Of a DNA stretch of 64,000 nt, positions 1 through 10,470 are shown in pieces. Source of the stretch: Ephemerocybe angulata (taxonomy: Eukaryota; Basidiomycota; Agaricomycetes; Agaricales; Psathyrellaceae); assembly GCA_013368325.1 (NCBI GenBank), contig JAACJK010000163.1:1984001-2048000 (forward strand), written 5' to 3'. The stretch's first letter is position 1; each line of letters starts with the position of its first letter. A model generated the notes under the pieces. It searched no databases, was not told the origin of the DNA, and saw nothing but the letters and a program-made list of their open reading frames with translations. Made by a program: the position numbers and the translations under genes.

Positions 1-228
1 GAACCGGTCGGGGCGGGGAATGCCTCCGGTAACCGACTGGAGTGGCTCAGTGGCTCAACTCAAGAACGAATCGGGAAGGGGGTCTTCTGGAAGCCATATG
101 ATGCAAGCCGTACCGGCACCTGATTATCTGTGCCCCTTTCATAGCCTTTCATCCGCTCGTACCCCACTTTCGAGTCAGCAGACACACAGCCGTTTCAGGC
201 GTGTGAAGTTCGATAAACGAAGAAAAAG

Positions 229-235
229 TATAAAT
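229..235 (+). promoter_or_regulatory. TATA box of pheromone gene P1
   Basis: TATAAAT about 100 bases upstream of the MDCFTTL start codon at 334. Position and sequence fit a core promoter; no experimental support. Confidence 0.5.
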
Positions 236-333
236 GAGGCCTGCGTTTTTCTTCGATGCACCAATGACCGCCCCCAAGCTGCTATAACTCCACCAAATAA
301 CTTTCCTCCTATACATTGCTCCGCTCAAGCCCA

Positions 334-504
334 ATGGACTGCTTCACTACGCTCTCTGTTCAGGACATCGTTTTCGGTGTGGAGGCATTCCCGGCGGTGG
401 TAGAGGAGCCAACTCCCTGGGGTAGCGATTCGCAGTCGGAGAGCGATGCTCCACGAAACTGTGAATCGAATCCTCGCCCAGCAGCATTATGCACTATCTG
501 CTAG
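334..504 (+). CDS. Mating pheromone precursor, CFTTL subfamily (P1)
   Basis: 56-residue precursor of a farnesylated mating pheromone, the ligand of STE3-type receptors on compatible cells. It begins MDCFTTL and ends ALCTIC, a C-terminal CaaX box (Cys53) expected to be prenylated, trimmed and methylated. The middle is acidic and the mature peptide would come from the last dozen or so residues, near Glu44-Ser45. The ATG at 334 gives the usual 'MD' start of basidiomycete pheromones. A TATAAAT box lies about 100 bases upstream. It shares its N-terminal MDCFTTL and the ALCTIC tail with the minus-strand gene at 1440-1637. The CaaX tail plus a receptor 1.6 kb away make the call firm; the exact cleavage site is inferred. 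Confidence 0.85.
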   Translation: MDCFTTLSVQDIVFGVEAFPAVVEEPTPWGSDSQSESDAPRNCESNPRPAALCTIC

Positions 505-1439
505 TGAATGCCCAGGACGCCGAAACCCATGTGAGTCTCCCTGCTTCTCGCCTTGAGTGCCCTTCACTAATCTGACATATTCCTTCGATCTCGGGAGTAG
601 CCTATACCATCAAACGCGACCTCTCTGTCCTCGCTCCGCCCACCCCTGGCAATATGCCGACCACGGCGTCTTACCACCCCTTCATCTCCCCCACCATCGC
701 TTTCGCTTTCGCCGTTCTTTGTTGTCTTTGTTGCCTTCGTTCCAGCCGTTGTTCCGTTTGCTGTTGTCGTTCTCGCTTTTGCCTGAGTCTCGTTGTTGCT
801 TTGTTATGCCGTCCAACGCGCTCAATCTCGCTTTCCCATGTCCTACATATGTACAATATCAAATAGTCACGAACTGTAACAAATGTACAATAGCTCAATC
901 CAATTCCTATCTTCCTCTTTATTCAGCTTAGCGAACAATCGATTCATAGAGTACTATCACTTTCATAAATGGTCGCCTCAAAATCCCTGTTATCTGGCGA
1001 CGAGAATTAAGCAATTTCCGGTTCAATGGGACGGTGAGGCATTTTCAGAATATCTTTGAGGTATAACTATGCTACTATGCTACATTCTATAATACACAAG
1101 TATGCGTAAGGGCACGAGGCGTGAGGGGTATCGTAAGTAATGAAGGAAGGATAGAAGGCGTGAAACTCCAAAGAAATAATTATACATAGAACAAAACCCT
1201 CCTGGGGAATGCAATCGGGAGGAGTGGGGCGCTCCCTTATATACGAAGGGCAACTGGTGGTCGTGGTACGAGAAGAGACAGCGGGCAGAAAGAAAGTGCG
1301 TCCTGACGTGCAGTCGCTGTGAGGCGACGGAACGCAGAATGGCTGGCTCGCAGCCTCGAGTTTACATCTTTAGAAATGCGAAGCGTAAGTAGGTTGCTCT
1401 TATCCTTAGTAGGCCTTCAACATACCGCGAGATTTTAGG
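505..1439. other. Intergenic space between two pheromone genes
   Basis: No convincing coding potential. The 650-830 stretch is pyrimidine-rich (CTT/TTG-biased) and produces only low-complexity frames. It probably holds the 3' ends of the convergent genes P1 and P2. Confidence 0.5.
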
Positions 1440-1637
1440 CTAGCATATGGTACATAGAGCACACGGGAGAGGTTTCGCCTCTTGGTTCTTGGGAGGGGCC
1501 TCGCTTTCCGTGTGTGAAGCGAGGTGCTGAATGCTCTCGGAGAATGCTTCAGTTGGCAGCGCTTCAGCCATAACCATAAAGCACGAGTCCGACTCCAATC
1601 CGAACTCATCGAAAGTAAGAGTGGTGAAGCAGTCCAT
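1440..1637 (-). CDS. Mating pheromone precursor, CFTTL subfamily (P2)
   Basis: 65-residue pheromone precursor on the minus strand. It starts MDCFTTLTFDEFG and ends CALCTIC, with the CaaX cysteine at residue 62. Start and tail match P1 (334-504), so the two form one subfamily, but the likely mature segments differ (P1 has RPAALC, P2 has KPLPCALC before the last three residues). Different mature peptides are what distinguish receptor specificities in this class. The gene is convergent with P1, and its 5' end faces the receptor gene at 2077. Confidence 0.85.
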   Translation of the reverse strand: MDCFTTLTFDEFGLESDSCFMVMAEALPTEAFSESIQHLASHTESEAPPKNQEAKPLPCALCTIC

Positions 1638-2076
1638 AGTAGCTTAGGACAGTGGGTAGTGATGGGGGTTGACTGTTGTCTGTGGCGGCGGGATGGGGTA
1701 CCAGAGGGGGGAGGAAGGAAGGTGACGACGACTTTGAATATCGCACTGGGTATTCTTGCTTCAAGAATATAACGTCTAGGGGACTATGAATCCAAATGAA
1801 TCCAAATAGTCGTCAACAGCGCTTCCCATTGTGCGAAGAGAGGACAATCGAGTTTGATCGCGCACTGGGCGGGAGAGTCAGCGGAGCTTGAAAGTTTGAA
1901 GCGCCGGACAATGGCCGTGACAAGCGTCACAATGCGTCACACCTAGGCTTGCAAACAAACGCTGACATTGTCCCCACAAAGGCTCTTTATCCACCTCTTG
2001 AAATGACCCAAGATGCTTTCTCTCTCATCCTTTACGATTTGCGACTCTTCCAGAATATCCCTCTTTGACGAACGCC
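1638..2076. promoter_or_regulatory. Shared upstream region of P2 (-) and the receptor (+)
   Basis: Divergent intergenic region of about 440 bases. It contains ACAAAGG at 1975-1981, about 100 bases before the receptor ATG. This resembles the core of the basidiomycete pheromone response element (ACAAAGGGA) bound by Prf1-type HMG factors. A 7-base match is weak evidence. Confidence 0.3.
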
Positions 2077-3949
2077 ATGATTCTGAACCATGATCCAACG
2101 TATCCGCTATTCCCCGTATTCTCGTTCTTGGGCTTTCTTGTTTGCTTGATTCCGTTGCCGTGGCATATCCAGGCATGGAATTCTGGTACTTGCGCGTACA
2201 TGATATGGACTGCACTTTCCTGCTTGAACTCTTTCGTCAACTCGTTGGTCTGGAAGGACCATGCGCGTAACATCGCGCCGGTTTGGTGTGATATCTGTAC
2301 GTTTTCAAAATCGCATTCGTCCCGGAAACCTCGTCTCATATCCGAATCTCTCTAGCTTCCAAGATCATCATCGGCGTCAGCGTTGGGATTCCAGCTTCAG
2401 TCCTATGTATCAGTCGACGATTGTACACGCTCACCGCGGTGCAGACTGTATCTATCACACCCGCCGATGTGAGCACTTCCGAGCTGCGAGTTAGCCACAG
2501 GGTAGCGACTGACCGATACCTTACAGAAACGACGGATGGTCCTCGTTGATCTGTGTATTGCCGTAGGAATCCCGGTCATCGTCATGATACTTCGTACGTC
2601 GTCGTCTTCGTGCAATCTCCTAGTCGCACTATTGACCTGTGAAACAGACTACGTCGTGCAGGGACACAGGTTCGACATCTTGGGAACTGTCGGGTGCTAC
2701 CCTGTCGTGTACAACTCTATTCCGGCGTACTTCGTCTACTTCATGTGGCCACTCGTGCTGGGTGCCGCATCGTTTGTTTACTCAGGTACGTGCGCCTTCG
2801 ACCCGTGCCAATTCTATCGGTCTGACAAGTTCCCAGCTTTCACTCTTCGATTCTTCTGGCTTCGCCGCGCCCAGTTCACCTCTCTCTTCGCTGCCAATAG
2901 CTCCTTGACCGCTAGCCGGTATCTTCGCCTGATGCTCCTCGCGATAATGGACATGTTATGCACTGTTCCTCTTGGCATTTTCACGCTTTACTTCGGAGTC
3001 AAAGGTGTTGGCCTTCGCCCATGGGTATCCTGGGAGGATACACATTTCAACTTCGGTCGGGTCGTCGAGATCCAAGCTATTCTATGGCGGAAAGACCCAA
3101 ATTATCTGGTGTCCGTCGAGTTGACCCGGTGGCTCCCCGTCGTGTGTGCCTTCATATTCTTCGGACTCTTCGGCTTTGCTGTCGAAGCTAAGAAGGAGTA
3201 CGTACGTGCCTTCTGGGCCGTGGCTACGCCCCTCGGCTTCAAGAGACAACCGTCTGAGAAACCCAAGGACCCCCTTCCAAGGTGTGCTTCTTCTCGTATC
3301 GATAATCATCGCGACGTTGCTAACATTGGGTTCTAGCTGGGTTAAGCCGCTCAAGTCTGCTTCCAGCTCATCGAAAGGGTCCACAGTCATCCCTGAAACC
3401 AGTTTCTCCGTTCCTCGCAAGGCCCCCCCGACATTTACTTCTTCCGTCTCAACGGATATCCAACTCGACTCATACTCTGGCCATGGCGATATTGAAAGCT
3501 CGGCCGGCCGCTTCTCGTCTTCTTCTACATATCTACCGACTCCTCCTGCCTATGCACGCTCGCCACCACAGCATGTTCCATTCGACGTATCAGCCTACAG
3601 CCCCTCCGAGTTCCTCGAATCACCGACTACCTCTGCGGAGTCAGACTCTGCTACTCTGAAGGGGGAACCTTCGCCTTCAGATCTCAAGTGGAAGCTGAGC
3701 ATGCAGTCCTTCGCTTCGCGGGATCGATTCTACGTGGATCTCGTCGACCGGCCCTTCCCAATATCACCACCACCTTTCTCCACTGCGACTGCTCCCATGT
3801 TCCATCGACCATTCTCTCCTCCCCTTCCCTACCCGCGCACGGCACCGCATCCTGGCGCTATCGAGGGCCCTATTTCGCCGGATGGTATTGTTGTCACCAT
3901 CCAAATGGTGTCGTCGATATCATCGGAACTCCCGCGCCGACACGAATAA
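2077..3949 (+). CDS. STE3: STE3-like pheromone receptor (B mating type)
   Basis: Seven-helix G-protein-coupled receptor that senses lipopeptide pheromone of a compatible mate and signals to the mating MAPK cascade; plasma membrane. My six-exon model is 2077-2296, 2356-2468, 2527-2593, 2648-2785, 2837-3281 and 3337-3949, giving 531 residues with all phases consistent. Family motifs are plain: YPLFPVFSFLGF near the N terminus, LPWHIQAWNSGTC, NSLVWKD, PVWCDI, GHRFDILGTVGCYP, MWPLVLG, LRRAQF, and PWVSWEDTHFNF in the loop before helix 7. The last exon adds a serine/proline-rich cytoplasmic tail of about 200 residues, usual for mushroom receptors. The ATG at 2077 starts MILNHDPTYP, as in relatives. 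Four pheromone genes lie within 4 kb. No second receptor is present in the window. Confidence 0.95.
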
Positions 3950-4767
3950 TTCTGAATTTCCTTAGCCTCTTCCTACCTTCACGACCACAGACCCTCATGC
4001 ATACTTACGTCTTTTATTGTTCTGCCCGTACTGCCAAGTCGCGGACCTCTCGATACCCATCATCGCCATTCACTTTCGCACTTCGTTTTCTTACCCTATA
4101 TTTCTGATCAACTCTGGCAGTGATAATGCTAAAATCGCATACCAGCGACGCCCGCCATCGCTGCACCTTGTATCATCTACCGCAACTTATTCTTCCCCTT
4201 TTACCCTCTGCACTATTGTTATATCTCTTTTATATCTCCTCTAACGCTTCGCTCCTTACGAGTCCAATTACATCGATGACCGCACTTGACTTGTAACCAT
4301 GGATATGTTCCCTCTACCTCTTGCTCAGGAATCAAATTCATCTTTTTGTTGATCCTCAATGCGCCTTAATGACGGCCGCCTCTTCATAGTAGCATCAAGG
4401 TCAGATTGCCGCTTTCGAGAATGCAGAACAACAATATTCAATATTGGGCGCTGTTGTCTGAACCAAAACACGTGACTGTGGTTAAGTTTGGCACCATACG
4501 CGTCCAAACTGGGAGAACAATGAGTCCAGGACAATACCTGCTCCTGTGCCGATATTTCGCCGAAAGGGAACAATGCGAGGCGAGGCCAGCAGGGGTAGGT
4601 TAAAAGCTGGATGGATTGGCTTTAAGGTACGCGCTCCCTCCCTGACGACTGCGAGACATCCTTCCCTCCGAAAACTTGCATCCAACCTTTCCATCGCTCA
4701 CCGATCGCTCACGGCATCGTCGTACCCACCAATACCAACTTTACCCCCAAGCCCTTTCTACTCTACT
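3950..4767. other. Gene-free stretch between receptor and P3
   Basis: Receptor 3' UTR, then a stretch without a coding signal. The end holds the P3 promoter, with TTAAAAGCTGGATGGATTGGCT at about 4602-4622, which resembles the TATA-proximal sequence of P4. Confidence 0.45.
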
Positions 4768-4959
4768 ATGGATCTGTTCCTTACACTCGGTCTTCCTGAG
4801 CTCGTTGCTGAGCTAGGCGAGGACTTCGATGTTTCAACTTTGATTCCCTCTGAAGCTGCTACCCAACCGCAGTTGGGGTCGAACTCCGAGGCGGGACCGG
4901 TGGACAGCGACTCGTACCAGCGCGGTCAGCCTGGTGTTGTGGGCTGCACGATCTGCTAA
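4768..4959 (+). CDS. Mating pheromone precursor, FLTL subfamily (P3)
   Basis: 63-residue precursor starting MDLFLTLGLPELV and ending VVGCTIC (CaaX cysteine 60). Residues 16-22 (LGEDFDV) match the P4 gene at 6006, as does a GQP motif whose Gln lies six residues before the CaaX Cys. P3 and P4 therefore form a second pheromone subfamily distinct from P1/P2. The longer in-frame extension starting at 4546 was rejected because family members start with MD plus a phenylalanine-rich block. A GTGAGT follows the stop codon closely, so the transcript may carry a 3'-UTR intron. Confidence 0.85.
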   Translation: MDLFLTLGLPELVAELGEDFDVSTLIPSEAATQPQLGSNSEAGPVDSDSYQRGQPGVVGCTIC

Positions 4960-6005
4960 GAGGTGAGTATCCAAGCCGAGTACGACTACTACTGTCTCTA
5001 ACTCTGAACCAGCGCATGTGCCAATCTACCCACTTGAGCCAGGACTACCCTTTTCACTGTCGCGATACTGGCTGGAGTAGCCCAAGTTTTACCTGGTGAG
5101 TATCTCTAGAGCTAAGAAAATGCTTCAGAACTCCTTAACTCATACGTGTCTAGCATATTTCCTTCTCGTCATCCTTTCTATCGTCGTTCGTCATACCTCA
5201 AGCCTTAACATCGGCCTCTGAACCAGTTATCATTGCCATCCAACCGTATGCCGCACACCAGCAACTCTGCTATATACCCCATATTCGTGGCAGGTCGACC
5301 CCATCATATCCGCCATACCGATACCTGTTATCATATTATCTCATATTTACCAAGCGCACCAGGCCAAGGATTCGTTCGTTCTATACCCGCATCTTATCTT
5401 TATTGTATCTATATAACCACTTCACGCCGACGCACGCAATTCTGTATCATGTAGTAGCTCACCCATGACCAATCTGAATCGGTCTGGCACCGAACGATAC
5501 CAGCGATACCAATCTGACGTAGCAACGCTGATTTAGAATGCACGGTTTGCTTTGGCTCGGCTCGTTTTCTCGGAACCCGGAACGGCATGGTACTATCGGG
5601 ACTAAGTACGGCAGAGTACGGCAGGCGGCAGGCGCCCGCGTGATTCCACACGTACCGCATCTTTATTTATGGCCACTCAAAGAGAGTCCTCCATAATAAT
5701 AGTCCATATCTATCCAAGATCCACAGATCTTGCTGCATTTTTTTCCCTCTTACACTTCTATTCACCTTTTCTTTTGCACCCCTATCATCATGCCGAGTCA
5801 GACCTTTCGAGGCGCGGAGCGCGGGAAAATCAACAAAAAAAATTGCCACAAAATCTATAAAAGCTGGAGTGGCTCTCCTGAGCCACCCATCTGACAATTG
5901 GCGCCCGCCAGCCTTACGAGCAAGCCATACCATCTCTCCACGACCCCCTATCCCTCAGCCGCAATTGCCATGTGCATCTCCTCGAGCTCCTGCCCATCGA
6001 CTTCC
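4960..6005. other. Gene-free stretch between P3 and P4
   Basis: No credible protein. It contains several GT...AG pairs after P3 that could be 3'-UTR introns, and the P4 promoter (TATAAAAG at 5856-5863). Confidence 0.45.
5856..5875 (+). promoter_or_regulatory. TATA box and flank of pheromone gene P4
   Basis: TATAAAAG followed at once by CTGGAGTGGCTC. The same 12-mer CTGGAGTGGCTC occurs at 37-48 upstream of P1, and a near copy (AAAAGCTGGATGGATTGGCT) lies at 4603-4622 upstream of P3. The TATA assignment is good; a shared regulatory role for the 12-mer is inferred. Confidence 0.5.
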
Positions 6006-6230
6006 ATGGACATCTTCCTCACGCTGAGTGCACCCGCTCTAGGTGCCGACTTCGACGAGGACTTCGACGTTATGTCGCTTCTCGGGAAGGACGCACCCTC
6101 ACGGCCGTCAGCCCAGACGACGCACCGACCACCTTCGAATGAAGTTCCAGTTAATGAGGACTCCCCTCGAGGATCAGGCTCTCAAGGCTCTAACGGGCAG
6201 CCTGCACTCATCGCATGCATAATTTCATGA
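6006..6230 (+). CDS. Mating pheromone precursor, FLTL subfamily (P4)
   Basis: 74-residue precursor starting MDIFLTLSAPALGADFDEDFDV and ending ALIACIIS. The tail is a CaaX box (Cys71) with serine as last residue, a good farnesyltransferase substrate, although the other three genes end in cysteine. It is related to P3 by the FLTL start, the EDFDV acidic block and GQP six residues before the CaaX Cys. An upstream in-frame ATG gives a longer serine-rich N terminus, but the internal MD start fits the family. It is the longest of the four precursors. Confidence 0.8.
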   Translation: MDIFLTLSAPALGADFDEDFDVMSLLGKDAPSRPSAQTTHRPPSNEVPVNEDSPRGSGSQGSNGQPALIACIIS

Positions 6231-7000
6231 TCGGTTAGTCCAACTATCCTGGCCATTATGCTTATCGTTGCCGATGCAGTTCATCTTCACCTAGGTGCTC
6301 CATTTCTCCACCATGCTGGGCGCAGCAGGCCTTCGAGGCATACGCATTCGTTCACCATTCGTTCAAGTTGTCGCCTTCCCTTGCTTTCTGTGGGGTTTTT
6401 TTCATGCTCTTTGTCGCCGCCTTCCTTTCGTTTTCCCGGCGCTATCCCCATGACCCCCTGCTTTGCTTGTAATTTGCCATCCTCGCTGTGCCATACTTAG
6501 CTTTGTCGTCCTCCTCCTCGCTTTCGTTCTTAAACTACGAGTCATTGACTCAGAATTACCCGTGTGTGTACAACAAGGTCAGAAGCAGAAAACAATGTAC
6601 CATAATGTTCAATGTACCATAGTGTTTTGCCCCTCAACCGTCTTTCACTGTTTCATTGTAAAGGTTGGCGCCCGGTCCAACTGGAATCATATAGGTATAC
6701 GTTGGTGTTAAAACGCTGGAGGGGTTTCAATTCGCAATTGCGTGGCACATAAAGGCTTCATTTCGCGACTATGTCAATGCTTCTATACTTTACAAGATCG
6801 AGCCTTCACTCAGGGAAACGTGTTTGTTCGAAAGCTCGAGGTGCCGTTCACCAAGTCGTACGGCTTCGATAGAGCATTACGGGACATCGAGCGTAAAGAG
6901 GGCTAGGTGAAGTTGATATATTGTTGTCTAGGGAGGTGAAAACCACAGGTCGGGCCAAAGTGGCGACTAAGTCCATCGCATAGAGTCGTTTGAAGTAGGC
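6231..7000. other. Gene-free stretch after P4
   Basis: P4 3' UTR and AT/CT-rich sequence with no coding signal that I can support. Confidence 0.4.
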
Positions 7001-7024
7001 CGCCGTCGATTGCTATTAACGGAT

Positions 7025-8249
7025 TCATGAAGTGTCGAGCGGCGGGGCTAAGCTGTGAGTCCATCGGCTGAGGCAAGGAGCGGCGGTCAAAAAGGCAGGA
7101 AGTCTGAGATCAGGCAGATAATTGGTGGGGCACCGAGCTTGGCGTTCTTCCCCATCGGTATTGTTGACCTTGGGCCAAGTTTGAGCTGTTACCAGTCTAG
7201 GCGAGGTGCGGTGAGCACACCCCTGCGCTAATCCCCACGACGGAGATGTATCAAGGCCGCTGCCACACACGAAACACTGGTGCAGTTGAATGGGCTACAG
7301 GCGTCCAAGATGACGAGTAGAATACCTTGATAATCCTGCGGAACAGACGCAGAAAGCCTCGGGAACCTATAACAAGGAGGTCGGAGAGGCATGGCCATTT
7401 GCTGAGAGGTACGTTCATTGAACTTCGGTGGAGCGCCCTGAGCGAGGATAGTGACTTCGGCACATCATCCTCCCATGGTTGGGTCAGTAGCGATACGGAT
7501 TCCACTATTGAACCCTCAACTGACAGGCAGAAGGGAGATGTGGAACTGGGAGTGGGCTGAAAAATGGTGATGAAACGAGGAAAAGGCGCATGTTATCCCT
7601 AGCACCTGAGTTCACGAGGAGGAATGGATAAGCTGGTGTAGATTGCGTAGCTCGCCCTTGAAAAGTCACCTAGAATCCGGTGTAGCGAAAGTGAATCGTG
7701 ATAAGGGGTGAGTCGATCTTAGTAGAACAGAAATCGACAGCCAGCTTGTCGCCCAAAGGAGCACCGTCGAGGAATCTTCCAAGACGACTCGGGGAGGTCC
7801 AGTTCCAGGTGTGTATATAGCTTCGCATTCTACGAGTCGTGTATGCGCAGAAGCGAAGAAGTACTTCTGCCAAGCAAGGTATGGCCAGCTTCTTTCGAGA
7901 AGAGATTGTGCGTTAGGGCTTCTAGAGCGGCCTTGGGTCATTCAGAGAGGAGGGGTAGTGGGATGAGTGGCAGATCGGAGCATCGAGAGAGCATCGAGAG
8001 AGCATCGAGGGTAGAAACCTGGAGGTGCCCAAGGACTTCAAGCAAGAAGCTGGTTCTGAGTTCCCAGCCGCAAAGAAGGCACACTTTTTGTGGGGGCCCT
8101 AGGCAGATCTGAAGCAAAGTGGGGTGTAGAGGGTGGAAAGACTTCAAAGAGCGCTGAACGCCGGAAGAAGTCGCGTCCCAGGTGCGCCAACGTTCCCACG
8201 CTATTGTCTTGTGAAGTCGCTTGACGCCGAGTCTGGTTGAACTCGACAT
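7025..8249 (-). pseudogene. Decayed LRR/F-box-like gene
   Basis: Three open minus-strand pieces (8249-7938, 7941-7666, 7505-7251) read like the leucine-rich C-terminal half of mushroom F-box proteins. Examples are LHPTLLQI, LRTSFLLEVLGHLQVSTLD, VPLSKWPCLSDLLVIGSRG and LRLFRRIIKVFYSS. Frames change repeatedly, and I could not join them with introns into one protein or find an N-terminal F-box. I read it as a decayed copy. The alternative is that the frames are chance; similarity to a real F-box/LRR protein is not verified. Confidence 0.35.
7980..8012. repeat. 11-bp tandem repeat
   Basis: GCATCGAGAGA repeated about three times in a row inside the decayed LRR-like region. Small and probably slippage-derived. 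Confidence 0.5.
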
Positions 8250-8605
8250 CGACTATGCGAGCTTAGAGCGCGAAAGGTGAGTACAGACTGTACGAGAAAG
8301 ATATTATTGCTGACCATAGATCTGAATGTGAAACAACTGGTCGGCCTGTTTCAACATGTCAAGGTCCACAAAACCTCCGCATCGCACTTGAGAAACGAGA
8401 GAATCGATGGTATTGCTGCAGATGCACAGATATGAGTACAGATGGGGGATGAGAAAGGATAAAAGACAACTAGGACAGCAAAGGGAAAGGGAAGTACAAC
8501 ATAAAAACATGATAGAGATAGCGATAACAAGGGGTTTTACAGATAGCAAATCGATAGCAAGTTCGTAAAGTGTCGTGAAAGGCGTGAATGTTCGGTTCCG
8601 GCAGC

Positions 8606-10132
8606 TCAGTACTCTTCTTCGACGATGGTAGGGAGATATCTTTCCGCACCAGCCTCCGCCGAAGTCTGAGCCTCGTCCTCCTCATCGATGTTATCCTCGG
8701 CGGATTCGAAGAAACGGGTGGAGTTGAAGAGGTCGCGGCGCACAGGCTCTTCTTCGCCCACCTCGATGGTCGAGTAGCTCCTGCCAGAGATACCACGAAG
8801 GGTGCCGAAAGAGGGAACGGAGGAAATGGGGACGTTGAACGGGTCTTCATCATCGTCGTCCTCGCCCTCAGCTGCGGTCTTCGAGGTAGACATTTCGGGC
8901 CTAGAAAGTCCAAGCCTCATCATGCGCTGAGGATGGTAACAAGTTAGAAAGCTATCTCGGGATAATTGGTGAAAAGGAGTGCGCACCATACGGGAGAGGG
9001 CGAGGAGATGGTCCATGTTGCTACCGGAAGACTCCGTGGCCTCGATGCTGGTCTGGCGACGGAGGCCAAGACCGCTCGACCCAGCACCTGCACTATCCTG
9101 GCGGCGGAGTCCAAGTCCGTTGTCGGCGTCGATGAAAGGATTGGGCTCCTGGTCGTCCTCGGTGACGACCCCCTTCCCCTTTCCATTCACCTTGCTAGCC
9201 TTGATGGTATCTTCGTCGTCCTCGTTGAAATCGGCGTCAGCGGGAAGGCAGCCGAACTCATCGGGTCCAGCAGTGAAGGTCTTCTGAGCAAGCTTGCTCT
9301 CGCTCCAGTCCTCAGTCTGGAACTCGGCTTTGGCGTCGACCTTGTCCTTCCTGAAAAGGCCAATGAGTGACTTGGCGGTCTTGCGGCCCAGTCCAGAGAT
9401 CTTCGCAGGAGACCTCTCGGGGGTGGTCGATTTTGATTTGCCGGGAGATCCTTTGGCAGTAGAAACAGTCGAGCCCGAGGGTGAAGTGACTGTGAGCTCA
9501 AACCGGGGGATGGCGACAGGGGAGTTGGGCTGAGTGGGAGGGCCGTTGCCGTGGTGCTGCTTAGCGCGGGCAGGACTGGCGAGGGCAGAGTACGAGGTCG
9601 CGTCATCTCGCGGCTCCAGGTATCCGAACTCGATCAGGTATGCCTCCATCCGCTATTTGAAAATTCAGGTCAGCAAAGGGTTTCACCTTCGAAGAACGAA
9701 ATGTAAGTAGACTTACAAGGTACTCATGAGGCAGATTCGCATAGTAGGTCTGCAATAGTTCTTCGATTAGTACAGATGAAGTCACATATCGCTTTCGACT
9801 TACCGATGCTTCGGGCTGGTTGAGTCGTTGGTGCCCATCGGCGATGCTACGGAACTTCCGAAAACCATGGGCGAAGATCTCGAGATTCATCGCATGCAAA
9901 GCAAAGAATTCGGCCCTCTGTAGATATTTTATGTTAACCATTATATCTTGTAAACGCCGTCACGCCAAGTACTCACCTCTGTCCTAGCAGCGGGGAAAGA
10001 AGGGATCTTCTCCAAGAAGATAGGGATAGTCGCGGCCTCCAAGCACATGTCAGGGAACTCCAGCTCCTCCACGGCGCCAAGAAAAGTCCCAGAATTATTG
10101 GCATCTTGAGCGGGGGTCGAAGTGAGAGGCAT
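8606..10132 (-). CDS. Unknown conserved-looking protein, paralogue A
   Basis: Five exons on the minus strand: 10132-9977, 9917-9804, 9749-9717, 9652-8987 and 8926-8606. All phases close, giving 429 residues. I do not recognise the family. The first 110 residues are compact (ICLEAATIPIFLEKIP-like block, then RAEFFALHAMNLEIF, TYYANLPHEYL, RMEAYLIEFGYLEP). The rest is low-complexity, rich in Ser, Pro and acidic residues, ending IVEEEY. It is clearly a paralogue of 13451-15131 (+): the same four N-terminal blocks appear in the same order, and splice junctions before RAEFF and RMEAY are shared. The other copy lacks the intron before TYY. The ATG at 10132 follows a CTATATAATG core promoter at about 10245. 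Function unknown; its place beside the mating locus may be incidental. Confidence 0.75.
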
Positions 10133-10470
10133 CCTGCCCAATGAAACCCCGATCAGAGCAAACGCGAGATGGGTCTGGGGGGAAGGTGGTGGGGGAAAGC
10201 AAAGCGCGTCTGTGGGAAAGAAAAAAAAGTTCCTCTAGGTCCTGCACATTATATAGGCCTCCCAGAGACGATGACGCCTCCCGTTTTCAAAGAAAGGGAC
10301 CAAATTTTGTCACAATCAACGAGGACCACTGCCGGATGCGGATGTTTTATGTGTGACAGTGACGGTGACTTCACTTATCCCCGAAGGTACCCTTGCCCGC
10401 CCAGCCCCTCAGGCCCTTGGATTCTGGAAAGTCCAGAGTCCACGCTTAAGCGAGGTTCCAGTAAAAGAAA
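10133..10470 (-). promoter_or_regulatory. Promoter and 5' UTR of paralogue A (left arm of an inverted duplication)
   Basis: Read on the minus strand it runs from a CTTTCCAGAATC block through GGGATAAGTGAAGTCACC, CGTTGATTGT, a CTATATAATGTG core promoter (RC at about 10245-10256) and a CT-rich leader to the ATG. All these blocks recur in the same order on the plus strand at 11135-11450. Confidence 0.6.

Noticed and set aside
20..403. 127-residue plus-strand frame before P1
   Set aside because: Low similarity to any protein texture, overlaps the P1 promoter and TATA box, and lacks splice or codon support.
8588..9533. Long frames opposite paralogue A (8588-8947, 8966-9370, 9294-9533, and 9187-9606 in another minus frame)
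   Set aside because: Shadow frames of the real minus-strand exons; the exons share blocks and junctions with the paralogue at 13451.
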